Below are positions 26,506 to 35,648 of a stretch of 42,616 nucleotides of DNA, in pieces. Location: assembly GCA_023954495.1 (NCBI GenBank), contig JAMLIA010000024.1, positions 1 through 42,616 of the forward strand, written 5' to 3'. This DNA comes from Thermomicrobiales bacterium. Lineage in GTDB: Bacteria; Chloroflexota; Chloroflexia; Thermomicrobiales; CFX8. Both the position numbers and the translations under genes were made by a program. The notes under the pieces are model-generated. The model saw nothing but the letters and a program-made list of their open reading frames with translations. It made no database searches and had not been told where the DNA came from. Position 1 is the first letter of the stretch. Each line of letters starts with the position of its first letter.

Positions 26506-27465
26506 ATGCCTCGACTTGCACTTGCAGTCGATCTGGGTGGCACGAATCTTCGCGCTGCCGTCGTTGACCGCGATGGTGTCATCCAGTCCGAGACACAGCA
26601 GCGGACCCAGGCATCCGAAGGTCCGGATGCCGTCATCGCCCGCATTGGTGCCGCCGTGAACGACATCGCTGAGAGCAACCAGGTGCCGAAGGATGTGCCG
26701 GTAGGCATCGCATCGCCGGGCCCACTCGATCCTCGTACCGGCGTTGTCTATTTCTCACCAAACCTGCCGGGCTGGACCAATATCCCGCTTGCGACGAAAC
26801 TGCGTGAACACACGAACCGTGAAGTTGTCCTGAGCAACGATGCCAATGCAGCGGGGCTCGGCGAGGTATTTTTTGGCGCGGGCAAAGGCACGCGGAACCT
26901 GCTCTACATCGGGCTGGGAACGGGTGTCGGTGGCGGGATCTACTCCGAAGGCATGCTGATCGACGGTGTGCGTGGCATGGGTGGCGAGCTGGGGCATGTG
27001 ACCGTCGATCTCAACGGGCCGCGTTGCACCTGTGGATCGGCAGGCTGCATCGAAGCCTATACCTCCGCCTGGGCGCTGACGCGAGACGCGCTCGCACTCG
27101 TCGATAGTGGTCGCGGCGATGCCATCCTCAAGGCAGCCGGAGATCGCGGTACGGTCGGGCCACGGGCGATCGGCGAGGCAGCGAGCGACGGAGACGCCGC
27201 CGCGCTCGCGCTACTGGATCGCGCCGGCAGGGCGCTGGGTGCCGGCATGGCGAGCTTCGTCAACATCTTCAATCCCGAAGTCATTGCCATCGGCGGCGGC
27301 GTGTCGCTGATCGGCGAGCCGCTGCTCCAGCCCGCCCGACAAGCACTTGCCGCATTTGCGATGCCGATCATGCTGGAGAGCGTCAAGGTCGTGCCGTCGC
27401 AGTTGGGCGTCAAAACCGGGATCTACGGTGCGGCCGCGCTCGTGTTTTACGACGGTCCTCGCTAA
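26506..27465 (+). CDS. ROK family sugar kinase (glucokinase-like)
   Basis: A 319-residue ROK protein. The phosphate-binding start is LALAVDLGGTNLRAAVVDRDG, the second motif SNDANAAGLGEVFFGAGKG, the catalytic region GLGTGVGGGIYSEG, and the ROK zinc motif CTCGSAGCIEAY (a C-x-C-x4-C cluster). No N-terminal helix-turn-helix, so it is a kinase and not a repressor. The likely substrate is glucose or a related hexose, with ATP or polyphosphate. AGGAGG lies about six bases before the ATG. It directly follows the glycosyltransferase gene; a link to sugar activation is possible. Confidence 0.9.
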   Translation: MPRLALAVDLGGTNLRAAVVDRDGVIQSETQQRTQASEGPDAVIARIGAAVNDIAESNQVPKDVPVGIASPGPLDPRTGVVYFSPNLPGWTNIPLATKLREHTNREVVLSNDANAAGLGEVFFGAGKGTRNLLYIGLGTGVGGGIYSEGMLIDGVRGMGGELGHVTVDLNGPRCTCGSAGCIEAYTSAWALTRDALALVDSGRGDAILKAAGDRGTVGPRAIGEAASDGDAAALALLDRAGRALGAGMASFVNIFNPEVIAIGGGVSLIGEPLLQPARQALAAFAMPIMLESVKVVPSQLGVKTGIYGAAALVFYDGPR

Positions 27466-27835
27466 CCTCTGCCCTGAACTTCGAGCCAATTTCTGCAGAT
27501 CCACCCGTTAAGACGCTTGACAGTGGATTTCGCATCCGTGTATAGTCCGCGCCGAACGAACAGATCGCACTACAAGTACGATCCCGCTTTGGCCCGCGTG
27601 AGGATGACGACCGCGAGCCAGTTATTCGCAGCAAGTGCCGCGGTATGTCCCGTTATTTGGGAACTGCATGCAATGCGCCGAACTCCTCACACGGTGACTC
27701 CGTACGCTGGAGTGGTTCAGGTGACGGTTGTTTGATGGTCGGCTGCGTGACGGTCGTTGGACTTTCGCCCGATCGTTCCCGCGACGATAACGGATCGTCC
27801 GGTCGGCGACCGCTCAGAGGAAGGCGTTCCCGGAG
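27466..27835 (+). other. 370-bp leader region of the peptide transporter operon
   Basis: This region has the operon promoter at 27517-27546 and then about 280 nt of probable untranslated leader. Weak hairpins are visible (ACTCC/GGAGT around 27703-27719, and CGATC...GGATCG around 27769-27796). I see no known riboswitch, no T-box and no convincing small ORF. Confidence 0.4.
27517..27546 (+). promoter_or_regulatory. Strong promoter of the dpp/opp operon
   Basis: TTGACA (27517-27522), an 18-bp spacer and TATAGT (27541-27546) match 11 of 12 consensus positions. Transcription should begin near 27553. Confidence 0.7.
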
Positions 27836-28798
27836 ATGTTCATTTATCGTCAAGCGCGTGATGTGGTTTATACCAACGATTCTCGCTATCGCCATGGTGA
27901 CGGCGGAAGGATTCATCCTGATGTGAATCTGACGCCAGGCAGTCCGTTCCAACCTGCAGGTGCCAATAACCTGCGCGAAGACATCATCAAGCAGATCGAA
28001 AAGCAGTACGGGCTCGACAAGCCTCTACCGGTGCGATTCGTGATCTATCTCGGCAAAGCCGTGCGCGGCGACTTCGGTGAGTCCTACACACGGCGGCCAC
28101 AGCAGGTGAATGACATCATTCGCCGTGGCTTCCCGGTTTCACTGCAGCTCGGTGCGATGGCCCTGGTTCTTGCCTCAGTCGGCGGCATCCTCCTTGGTGT
28201 GCTGGCCGCGGTGAATCAGAACGGATGGCTCGACTACTTCAGCGCCACGCTCGCGATCCTCTTCTACAGCGTCCCCAGCTTCGTTCTTGGCATTCTCCTG
28301 TTGCTTCTGTTTGTCATCTGGATACCTGACTGGACAGGATGGAGATTCTTCCCGCTCAGCGGGTGGGAGAGTCCGCGCGCGTGGGTTCTCCCAACGATCG
28401 CTCTGGGCGCTGGGCCGCTCGCCCAGTTGGCGCGCTACACCCGATCCAGCATGATCGACGTGATCCGCTCTGACTATGTGCGCACAGCACGCGCGAAGGG
28501 CCTCGCAGAGCAGAAGGTAGTTCTGAAGCACGTGCTGAAGAACGCGCTCATCCCGGTCATTACACTGATCGGCCCGCTGTTTGCCGCACTCGGCACTGGC
28601 TCGTTCTTCGTCGAGCAGGTCTTCGGCATTCCCGGCATCGGCAAGTTTTTCGTCGTCAGTATGTCGTCGAAGGATCAACCCATGATCATGGCGGTTGTCC
28701 TGCTCTACGGGACATTCCTGGCAGCCATGAATCTTGTCGTCGACATCCTCTACGGTGTGATCGATCCGCGAATTCGCATGAGCATTCGAGGAGAGTAA
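27836..28798 (+). CDS. Peptide ABC transporter permease DppB/OppB, 5' end frameshifted
   Basis: The first permease of a peptide importer. From about codon 30 it is a normal DppB: LTPGSPF, LPVRFVIYLGKAVRGDFGES, several membrane helices and the EAA loop TARAKGLAEQKVVLKHVLKNALIPV, which contacts the ATPase. The first codons as read (MFIYRQARDVVYTND) do not look like DppB. The neighbouring frame does: FIVKRVMWFIPTILAIAMVT followed by GFILM, the expected first membrane helix. That frame ends in TGA at 27924, where the missing base would restore ILM-VNLTPGSPF. A second indel near 27838-27842 is needed to join ATG 27836 to FIVKRV. GAGGAAGG lies about 11 bp before the ATG. Confidence 0.82.
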   Translation: MFIYRQARDVVYTNDSRYRHGDGGRIHPDVNLTPGSPFQPAGANNLREDIIKQIEKQYGLDKPLPVRFVIYLGKAVRGDFGESYTRRPQQVNDIIRRGFPVSLQLGAMALVLASVGGILLGVLAAVNQNGWLDYFSATLAILFYSVPSFVLGILLLLLFVIWIPDWTGWRFFPLSGWESPRAWVLPTIALGAGPLAQLARYTRSSMIDVIRSDYVRTARAKGLAEQKVVLKHVLKNALIPVITLIGPLFAALGTGSFFVEQVFGIPGIGKFFVVSMSSKDQPMIMAVVLLYGTFLAAMNLVVDILYGVIDPRIRMSIRGE

Positions 28799-28801
28799 CG
28801 A

Positions 28802-29731
28802 ATGGCAACCCCGCAGGACCGCAACGCTGACGCCGTTTCTCAGGCGCAGCTCCTCGCAGAGGCTGCCGAAGCCGTACCTATTCGACAGGCGAGCCTCTGG
28901 GGTGACGCATGGCGCAGACTGCTGAAGAACAAGCTGGCAGTCATTGGCCTCGTCACCGTCATCATGCTGTCGTTGCTGGCGCTGTTTGCGCCCCTGATCG
29001 CGCCGTATGGGCCGGCCGAGGTTGTGTCGACGGATCTCCGTCTGTCGACCCCATCCTGGTACTTCCCGATGGGTCTCGATCAAAATGGTCGCGACCTGTT
29101 CAGCCGCATGCTCTACGGCGCGCGTGTGTCATTGCTCGTAGGTGTCGTCGCGCAGCTCATCGTGCTCGCGATCGGTGTGCCGATTGGCGCACTCGCTGGC
29201 TACTACTCCGGCAATGTCGATAACGCGCTGATGCGCACAGTTGATGTCTTCTACGCCATTCCGCAGCTGCTGCTGGTGCTGCTCATGGTCAACATGCTTG
29301 GGCCGGGTATGAAGAACATCTTCATCGCCATTGGCCTCACCGGCTGGGTGACAATGGCGCGCCTTGTCAGAGGCGTGATGTTGGCCAATCGCGAACAGGA
29401 GTACGTCAAGGCATCGAAGGTCGCTGGTGGCGGCAGCGGTTACATCATCCTTCGCCACATGCTGCCCAACAGCCTGACGCCCATCATCGTCGCGCTCACC
29501 TTCGGCATCCCGCAAGCCATCTTTATCGAGGCATCGCTCTCCTTCATCGGCGTTGGTATCCGACCACCACAGCCATCCTGGGGACAAATGGTTGGGAATG
29601 GCCAACAGTACATTCAGTCGGCGCAGCACCTCATGTTCTTCCCCTGTCTGGCGATTGCCATCACGATGCTGGCGTTCACCTTCCTGGGCGACGGACTGCG
29701 TGACGCACTCGATGTCAAGATGAACGATTAG
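28802..29731 (+). CDS. Peptide ABC transporter permease (DppC/OppC)
   Basis: Second permease of the peptide importer, 309 residues. It has the DppC N-terminal domain (WGDAWRRLLKNKLAVIGLV) with a first membrane helix, the periplasmic motif FPMGLDQNGRDLFSRMLYG, and an ABC permease core. The EAA loop is ASKVAGGGSGYIILRHMLPNSL. The end, FLGDGLRDALDVKMND, is typical. It begins at ATG 28802, three bases after the dppB stop. It functions as a heterodimer with DppB in the inner membrane. Confidence 0.95.
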   Translation: MATPQDRNADAVSQAQLLAEAAEAVPIRQASLWGDAWRRLLKNKLAVIGLVTVIMLSLLALFAPLIAPYGPAEVVSTDLRLSTPSWYFPMGLDQNGRDLFSRMLYGARVSLLVGVVAQLIVLAIGVPIGALAGYYSGNVDNALMRTVDVFYAIPQLLLVLLMVNMLGPGMKNIFIAIGLTGWVTMARLVRGVMLANREQEYVKASKVAGGGSGYIILRHMLPNSLTPIIVALTFGIPQAIFIEASLSFIGVGIRPPQPSWGQMVGNGQQYIQSAQHLMFFPCLAIAITMLAFTFLGDGLRDALDVKMND

Positions 29732-29758
29732 CGCGACCTGACGAAAGGATCGGCGGCG

Positions 29759-29804
29759 ATGTCACTTGATGCGGACTCGCAGCACGGGATGAGGCAAGCA
29801 ACGC

Positions 29805-29812
<8 letters not shown>
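29759..29812 (+). CDS. Tiny 17-residue ORF overlapping the dppD start
   Basis: ATG at 29759 opens a frame of 17 codons (MSLDADSQHGMRQATHG) ending in TAA at 29810-29812, eight bases into dppD. AAAGGA lies about 10 bp before the ATG, a better ribosome site than dppD itself has. It may act by translational coupling to raise dppD expression, or be accidental. The peptide is unrecognised. Confidence 0.3.
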
Positions 29813-30845
<1,033 letters not shown>

Positions 30846-30879
30846 GGCGCGATGTTCGCCGCTAGCCTGAAGAATCGAG

Positions 30880-31899
30880 ATGAGTTTGGCCACTGAAGTT
30901 CAAGAGCCAGCAACCGCGTCTGCCGCGAGCGGCGACACCATCCTTGAGGTTAAAAACCTCAAGAAGCATTTCAGGATGGGTGGTGGACTGCTTTCACGCG
31001 GCAGCGAGCTCAACATTCGCGCCGTGGACGATGTGTCGTTCAGCATTCGCCGAGGCGAGACGTTCGGCCTCGTCGGTGAGTCCGGCTGCGGCAAGACAAC
31101 GCTGGGGCAAACGATCATCCGACTTTACAACCCGACCGCCGGAACAGTCGTCTTCAACGGCAATGACATTTCGTCGCTGGGCGCAGCGGACATGCGCAAG
31201 CACCGGCGTGCGTTGCAGATGATCTTCCAGGATCCCTCGGCATCGCTCGATCCACGCATGACGGTCGGCTCAATTGTCGCTGAGCCACTGAATATTTACG
31301 GCATCGGTTCTCGCGACGAACGTCGCAATCGCGTTCGCGAGCTGCTGCAAGTCGTTGGTCTGAACTCGTACTTTGTCAATCGCTATCCGCACGAGTTTTC
31401 CGGCGGCCAGCGACAGCGCATCGGCATCGCACGCGCATTGGCGCTGCAGCCGGAGCTGGTTATCTGCGACGAGCCGGTATCGGCGCTTGATGTGTCGGTT
31501 CAGGCGCAGGTGCTGAATCTGCTGCGACAGCTTCAGACAGAGTTCAATCTGACGTACCTCTTCATCGCTCATAACCTCGCCGTTGTCGCGCACATCAGCG
31601 ACCGTGTTGGCGTGATGTATCTCGGCAAAATGGTTGAGATCGGCGAATCGAGAGAGATCACCGAGCGCCCGAAGCATCCGTATACCCAGGCGCTCATCTC
31701 CGCCATTCCGATTGTCGACCCGGGTCGCAAGCGCGAACGCATCATTCTTGAAGGCGACGTCCCTAGTCCTGCGAATCCTCCGACTGGATGTCGGTTTCAT
31801 CCTCGCTGCCCAATCGCGCGACCGAACTGTGCTGAGGTTGAGCCGGAAATGCGAGAGATTGAGCCGGGTCATTGGGTGGCTTGCCACTATGCCGTCTAG
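30880..31899 (+). CDS. Peptide ABC transporter ATPase DppF
   Basis: Second ATPase of the peptide importer, 339 residues. It has Walker [30 protein letters not shown], signature [15 protein letters not shown] and [14 protein letters not shown]. The C-terminal domain has [15 protein letters not shown], as in DppF. The first 20 residues are a polar extension. It corresponds to the OppF at 15219-16289, including [12 protein letters not shown] gap of 608 bp separates it from the binding-protein gene. Confidence 0.95.
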   Translation: MSLATEVQEPATASAASGDTILEVKNLKKHFRMGGGLLSRGSELNIRAVDDVSFSIRRGETFGLVGESGCGKTTLGQTIIRLYNPTAGTVVFNGNDISSLGAADMRKHRRALQMIFQDPSASLDPRMTVGSIVAEPLNIYGIGSRDERRNRVRELLQVVGLNSYFVNRYPHEFSGGQRQRIGIARALALQPELVICDEPVSALDVSVQAQVLNLLRQLQTEFNLTYLFIAHNLAVVAHISDRVGVMYLGKMVEIGESREITERPKHPYTQALISAIPIVDPGRKRERIILEGDVPSPANPPTGCRFHPRCPIARPNCAEVEPEMREIEPGHWVACHYAV

Positions 31900-32507
31900 G
31901 CATACCGGTTTGAATGCAACGCGACCCACCATCTGCGTCGACTCTGGGCGCAGGTACGGCGCGGGCAACTCCGTTCGGCAGGTGAAACGAGCCTGTCTGA
32001 GAATCCCGCAAACTGAAACAAATACGCTTGCCAATCCACGAATGCTTGTGTTACATAGTTCACGTCGTTCCACAGGGAAAGGTCGATGTCGCGGCAGGGC
32101 CGCGACGGTGATGATGTCCGTTGGGCGCTGCTGCGTGCAGCGTGATCGTTCTGATGCACGTTCAGCAGGACGGCGCGCCGCAAGTCGGGGACAGTCGCAG
32201 CAAGAACGTATCGCCTACGGATCCTGCGTCAGACCGGATTTCCGGGGTTCAGGCGTCCGGAAGCCGTAGTGCTGACGTACAGATAGGTAGCATCACCAGA
32301 CAGACCACTAAATCTATGGACGTCCGCAGAGAGGAGGGCGCTGTCCCGCGGGGACACCGTAAATCGATCGACCGCCCCAGGTGAGGGCATCTTTCAAAAT
32401 CGTAGACCGACGGTTGAAAGCGTCCACGTCAAGATGCAGGGCCAGGAATGAGCATCGGCGAATAAGCAGGACGTACGCAGCCGCCAACGAGTAGGGAGAT
32501 AACGCGG
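31900..32507 (+). other. 608-bp region between dppF and the binding-protein gene
   Basis: I see no convincing gene here on either strand. It holds several short inverted repeats: CGCTGC/GCAGCG near 32127-32143, TGTCCC-GCG-GGGACA at 32342-32356 and CTTTCAA/TTGAAAG at 32391-32420. A weak promoter (TTGCCA at 32028-32033, 17 bp, then TTACAT) could serve the binding-protein gene, which would then have a leader of about 450 nt. The region could regulate the binding protein separately, since it is usually needed in excess over the transporter. Confidence 0.4.
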
Positions 32508-34391
32508 ATGGTTGTAATCGATAAGGAACAGGTTCGTCTCCTGGAAGCGCGCCTACGCGGGATCGGTGTTGACCGCCGATCGTTCCTGAAGTTCGCGTCG
32601 GCCGCGATGGCTGCGCCAATGGTCGGCTCGATTCTCGCTGCCTGCGGCGGTGACGACGACGAGCCAGCAGCAACAACAGCCCCGGCTGAGGCGACAACTG
32701 CCCCGACCGAGGCTCCTGCAGAGGCGACTGAGGCTCCTGCGGAGGCGACCGAAGCCCCGGCGGAGGCGACCGAGGCTCCCGCAGAGCCAACCGAGGCCCC
32801 GGCGGAGCCGACAGAAGATTCTTCGACCGGCAGTATCGACGCCGAGCAGATTCTGCACACAATCGGTGCTCGCCAGGAACCGGCCTCCAATGATTTCAAC
32901 GCTGACCTGTATTGCGGCGGTACTGCCTCGATCTGGTCTGGCTTGCTGACATACGATGCCGACCTGATTCCTATCCCCGACTGGGCCGAGCGGTGGGAGC
33001 CAAACGACGACGCGTCGATGTGGACCTTCTACCTGCGCAAGGACAACAAGGGCTTCTCCAACGGTGACCCTGTTACAGCCGATACGTTCATCGGCTCGTG
33101 GGCGCGCCTGCTCAATCCGGAGACAAAGGGGGCCTACGCCTCGATTCTGTTCGACATCGTCGGAGCTGAGGACATCAACCTCAACGGCGCAGATCCGAGC
33201 ACGCTCGGCTGCCGTGCCGTCGACGACTGGACACTTGAAGTCGACATGGTTGGCCCGCGCGGTATGTTCCCGGTTATCGCCGGTTATGCCGCCTGCTTCC
33301 CGACCCACCTGCCATCGGCTGCCAAGGGCGGCAACTTCACCGACCCGGCCGAGGCCGGCGGACCGGTTATCTCCAACGGCGCATTCGTGCTGACCGAGTG
33401 GAAACACGACGAGTATCTGACGCTCGAGCGCAACCCGAACTACTGGGACACGGACATCATCCTTGAAACGGTCGACTGGAAGATCGTTCCAGCCGAGCAG
33501 GGCATGCTGCCGTACGAGGCCGGCGAGGTCGACTGGGCGGTCGTCCCGGGCGCAGACCTCCCGCGCATCCAGTCCGATCCGGTTATGAAGGACGAGCTCC
33601 AGAAGTGGGTCGAGCCGCTGATCTGGAAGATCCTGCCGGGCACGAACGTGACGCCGTTCGACGACATCGAGCTGCGCCGCGCCCTGCAGCACGCGGTCGA
33701 CAAGGAGCGCCTGAACACCCTGACCAACGGTGGTGGCGACCCGGCCTACTGCCTGGTCCCGCCGGGCGTGTTCGGCTACTTCGGCGAGGAGTTCAAGGAC
33801 TATTCGGACTTCGACCTGGACAAGGTCAAGGAGCATCTGGACGCGTCAACGTACGCCGGCCAGGATCTGCCGAAGGTCACGATGATCCTCCGCAACGAGG
33901 CCCAGCTGAACTCCACCATCATGGCCGAGGACGTCTCGGCGCAGCTCCTGGAGAACATGAACCTGCAGGTCGAGCTGCAAATCATGGACTTCCAGCCGTT
34001 CCGTGACCTGCAATTCCAGAACAACTACGAGATGTGCTGGATTCGCTGGTACTACGACTATCCGGATCCGAACAACGGCTACTTCGACATGTTCTACTCC
34101 AACAAGGAGACCGGCAAGCGCCAGGCATGGTCGAATCCGGAGTTCGATGACTGGACGATCAAGGGTAAGGAAGCAGCCGACCCCGAAGATCGACTGGACG
34201 CCTATCGGAACTGCGAGCGCCTCATGAACGAGGACGTGGCCTACGTTCCGATCGTGTATCGCAACGCCTACGACGTCTACAAGCCATGGATGAAGGGTGT
34301 CCCCGTTAACAAGCAGGGCTACTGGATTCCGAACGGCAATATCTTTGTGTCGATGTACAACCGCGTGTACATGGAGGGCCGGCCGGCCTGA
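32508..34391 (+). CDS. Peptide-binding lipoprotein of ABC transporter (SBP family 5)
   Basis: A 627-residue extracytoplasmic binding protein. The N-terminus has a twin-arginine signal (DRRSFLKFASAAMAA, arginines 23-24) ending in the lipobox LAAC with Cys46, so it is exported folded by Tat and lipid-anchored. Residues 52-104 are an Ala/Thr/Pro/Glu linker made of a seven-residue unit (APAEATE) repeated about five times. The rest is family 5: FYLRKDNKGFSNGDPVTADTFIGSW, FVLTEWKHDEYLTLERNPNYWD and RALQHAVDKERL. It is the last gene of the peptide transporter set, followed by a terminator hairpin at 34426-34445. GGGAG lies about nine bases before the ATG. Peptide specificity is not readable. Confidence 0.95.
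   Translation: MVVIDKEQVRLLEARLRGIGVDRRSFLKFASAAMAAPMVGSILAACGGDDDEPAATTAPAEATTAPTEAPAEATEAPAEATEAPAEATEAPAEPTEAPAEPTEDSSTGSIDAEQILHTIGARQEPASNDFNADLYCGGTASIWSGLLTYDADLIPIPDWAERWEPNDDASMWTFYLRKDNKGFSNGDPVTADTFIGSWARLLNPETKGAYASILFDIVGAEDINLNGADPSTLGCRAVDDWTLEVDMVGPRGMFPVIAGYAACFPTHLPSAAKGGNFTDPAEAGGPVISNGAFVLTEWKHDEYLTLERNPNYWDTDIILETVDWKIVPAEQGMLPYEAGEVDWAVVPGADLPRIQSDPVMKDELQKWVEPLIWKILPGTNVTPFDDIELRRALQHAVDKERLNTLTNGGGDPAYCLVPPGVFGYFGEEFKDYSDFDLDKVKEHLDASTYAGQDLPKVTMILRNEAQLNSTIMAEDVSAQLLENMNLQVELQIMDFQPFRDLQFQNNYEMCWIRWYYDYPDPNNGYFDMFYSNKETGKRQAWSNPEFDDWTIKGKEAADPEDRLDAYRNCERLMNEDVAYVPIVYRNAYDVYKPWMKGVPVNKQGYWIPNGNIFVSMYNRVYMEGRPA
32688..32820 (+). repeat. 21-bp tandem repeat encoding the lipoprotein linker
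   Basis: About five imperfect copies of a 21-bp unit (GCGGAGGCGACCGAGGCTCCT-like) encode APAEATE heptads between the lipid anchor and the binding domain. Later copies change Ala to Pro (AEPTE). The unit number is likely to vary between strains. Confidence 0.7.
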
Positions 34392-34425
34392 TCTCACGCA
34401 CGACGACATCACACACAGCGAAAGG

Positions 34426-34445
34426 GGGGAGCCGAACGGCTCCCC
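34426..34445. terminator. Hairpin after the peptide-binding lipoprotein gene
   Basis: GGGGAGCC (34426-34433) and GGCTCCCC (34438-34445) pair perfectly with a GAAC loop; two more weak pairs extend the stem. It starts 35 bp after the stop. There is no U-tract. Confidence 0.6.
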
Positions 34446-34538
34446 TCAATCGCGCCAGCGACATGTCCCGGGCGACACTTGTGTCAAATTGGACGGTCTG
34501 GATCAGGCCGTTTTGGCTGTAGATTGCAGCGAAACCTC

Positions 34539-34547
34539 TGTTATGCT
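34539..34547 (+). promoter_or_regulatory. Extended -10 promoter before the second class IV aminotransferase
   Basis: TGT-TATGCT at 34539-34547 fits the extended -10 pattern about 70 bp before the ATG. No good -35 is seen. Confidence 0.4.
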
Positions 34548-34615
34548 AGCAGCCTGATCACCGATTGGACCGCGGCAATACCCGCCGGCCCCTCTGAAGA
34601 AAGGTGCTTGACGCG

Positions 34616-35569
34616 ATGGCGGCAGGGAATCCAACGTACCTCTGGTGGAATGGTGAGAAGGTCGCCTGGGACGACGCAAACGTCCACGTGACCGCACTCG
34701 GCTGGTCGACTGTTGGCGCGATCTTTGAAGGTATTCGCGCCTACTGGAACGCCGAGCAAGAAGAGCTCTATGTATTCCGTCTGGACGAGCACATGCAGCG
34801 CTTCCGCAACTCGATGAAGCTCGTGCATCTCGCGGAAACGCACGACATGGAGGAGCTCAAAGCGGCGATTCTCGATTTGCTGCGTGCCAACGAGACGCGC
34901 GAGGATACGTACATCCGGCCACTTGCGTATCGAGGCGGTGGCTCACGCGGCTTCAGCGCCATCGGTGGCGACACGGAGATCCTGATCAACACACATGCAA
35001 GCGCCTCGCACTTGCTTTCCGGCAACGGCAAGCACGCCTGCATCTCGTCGTGGCGACGCATCTCCGAGAACGTCATGCCGCCACGGATCAAGAATCTCTC
35101 CAACTATCGCAATGGCCAGCTCGCCAATCAGGAAGCGGCCCAGAACGGCTACGATCTCGCCATCATCCTGAACGAGAATGGCAAGGTGGCCGAGGGTGGC
35201 GGAGCCTGCATCGCCTTCGTGCGCGACGGCAAGCTGATTACTCCTGGTGTCACCCAGAGCATCCTGGAGAGCATCACCCGCGACGCGCTCATTCAGCTCG
35301 CCGCGAACGAGCTTGGCCTGCAAGTCGAGGAACGCGAAGTCGACCGCACTGAGCTCTACATCGCCGATGAGGTGTTCATGATGGGCACTGCGGCTGAGAT
35401 CACGCCGGTTCTGTCTGTCGATCGGTACCAGGTCGGCAACGGTGATGTCGGGCCGATCACCCGCAAGCTCGAAGAGCTGCTGGACGATTGCTTCCGTGGC
35501 AAGTCCGGCCTGCGTCCGGAGTGGCGCACCGCCGTTGGTGTCGCCGCAACAGCCGCCGTCGCGGACTAA
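34616..35569 (+). CDS. Class IV aminotransferase (branched-chain aminotransferase-like paralogue)
   Basis: A 317-residue PLP enzyme of the BCAT/D-amino-acid aminotransferase superfamily. It contains GWSTVGAIFEGIRAYW near the N-terminus, PLP lysine in PPRIKNLSNYRNGQLANQEA, and ESITRDALIQLA. The phosphate-side motif, EGSGENIF in most BCATs, is here EGGGACIAFV, so substrate range may differ from the ilvE product at 17555-18487. The start is ATG 34616 with AAAGG upstream; GTG at 34604 is an alternative. It is a single-gene unit between two terminators, placed among peptide uptake genes and two other PLP enzymes, which suggests a role in amino-acid degradation or D-amino-acid handling. Confidence 0.85.
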   Translation: MAAGNPTYLWWNGEKVAWDDANVHVTALGWSTVGAIFEGIRAYWNAEQEELYVFRLDEHMQRFRNSMKLVHLAETHDMEELKAAILDLLRANETREDTYIRPLAYRGGGSRGFSAIGGDTEILINTHASASHLLSGNGKHACISSWRRISENVMPPRIKNLSNYRNGQLANQEAAQNGYDLAIILNENGKVAEGGGACIAFVRDGKLITPGVTQSILESITRDALIQLAANELGLQVEEREVDRTELYIADEVFMMGTAAEITPVLSVDRYQVGNGDVGPITRKLEELLDDCFRGKSGLRPEWRTAVGVAATAAVAD

Positions 35570-35589
35570 CACCCGAGCAGCAACACAGC

Positions 35590-35620
35590 AAAGCGGGGTG
35601 GCGAAAGGCCACCCCGCTTT
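35590..35620. terminator. Intrinsic terminator between convergent genes
   Basis: AAAGCGGGGTGGC (35590-35602) and GCCACCCCGCTTT (35608-35620) form a perfect 13-bp stem with a GAAAG loop. The stem ends in AAA/TTT so U residues follow on both strands. It is shared by the class IV aminotransferase gene and the class III gene on the other strand. Confidence 0.9.
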
Positions 35621-35648
35621 TGCGTGCCCGTTGCGAGCGCGGTTATGC

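Noticed and set aside
31634-32269. A 211-codon plus-strand open frame extending from inside dppF into the following gap
   Set aside because: It is mostly out of frame within dppF, is Arg/Ser rich and has no ribosome site.
32670-32825. Tandem repeats that could be read as a CRISPR-like array
   Set aside because: The units are contiguous, have no spacers and stay in frame as a protein linker.
32553-33836. A 427-codon minus-strand open frame opposite the binding-protein gene
   Set aside because: Its repetitive Leu/Arg/Gly tract is only the complement of the APAEATE repeat; no family similarity.
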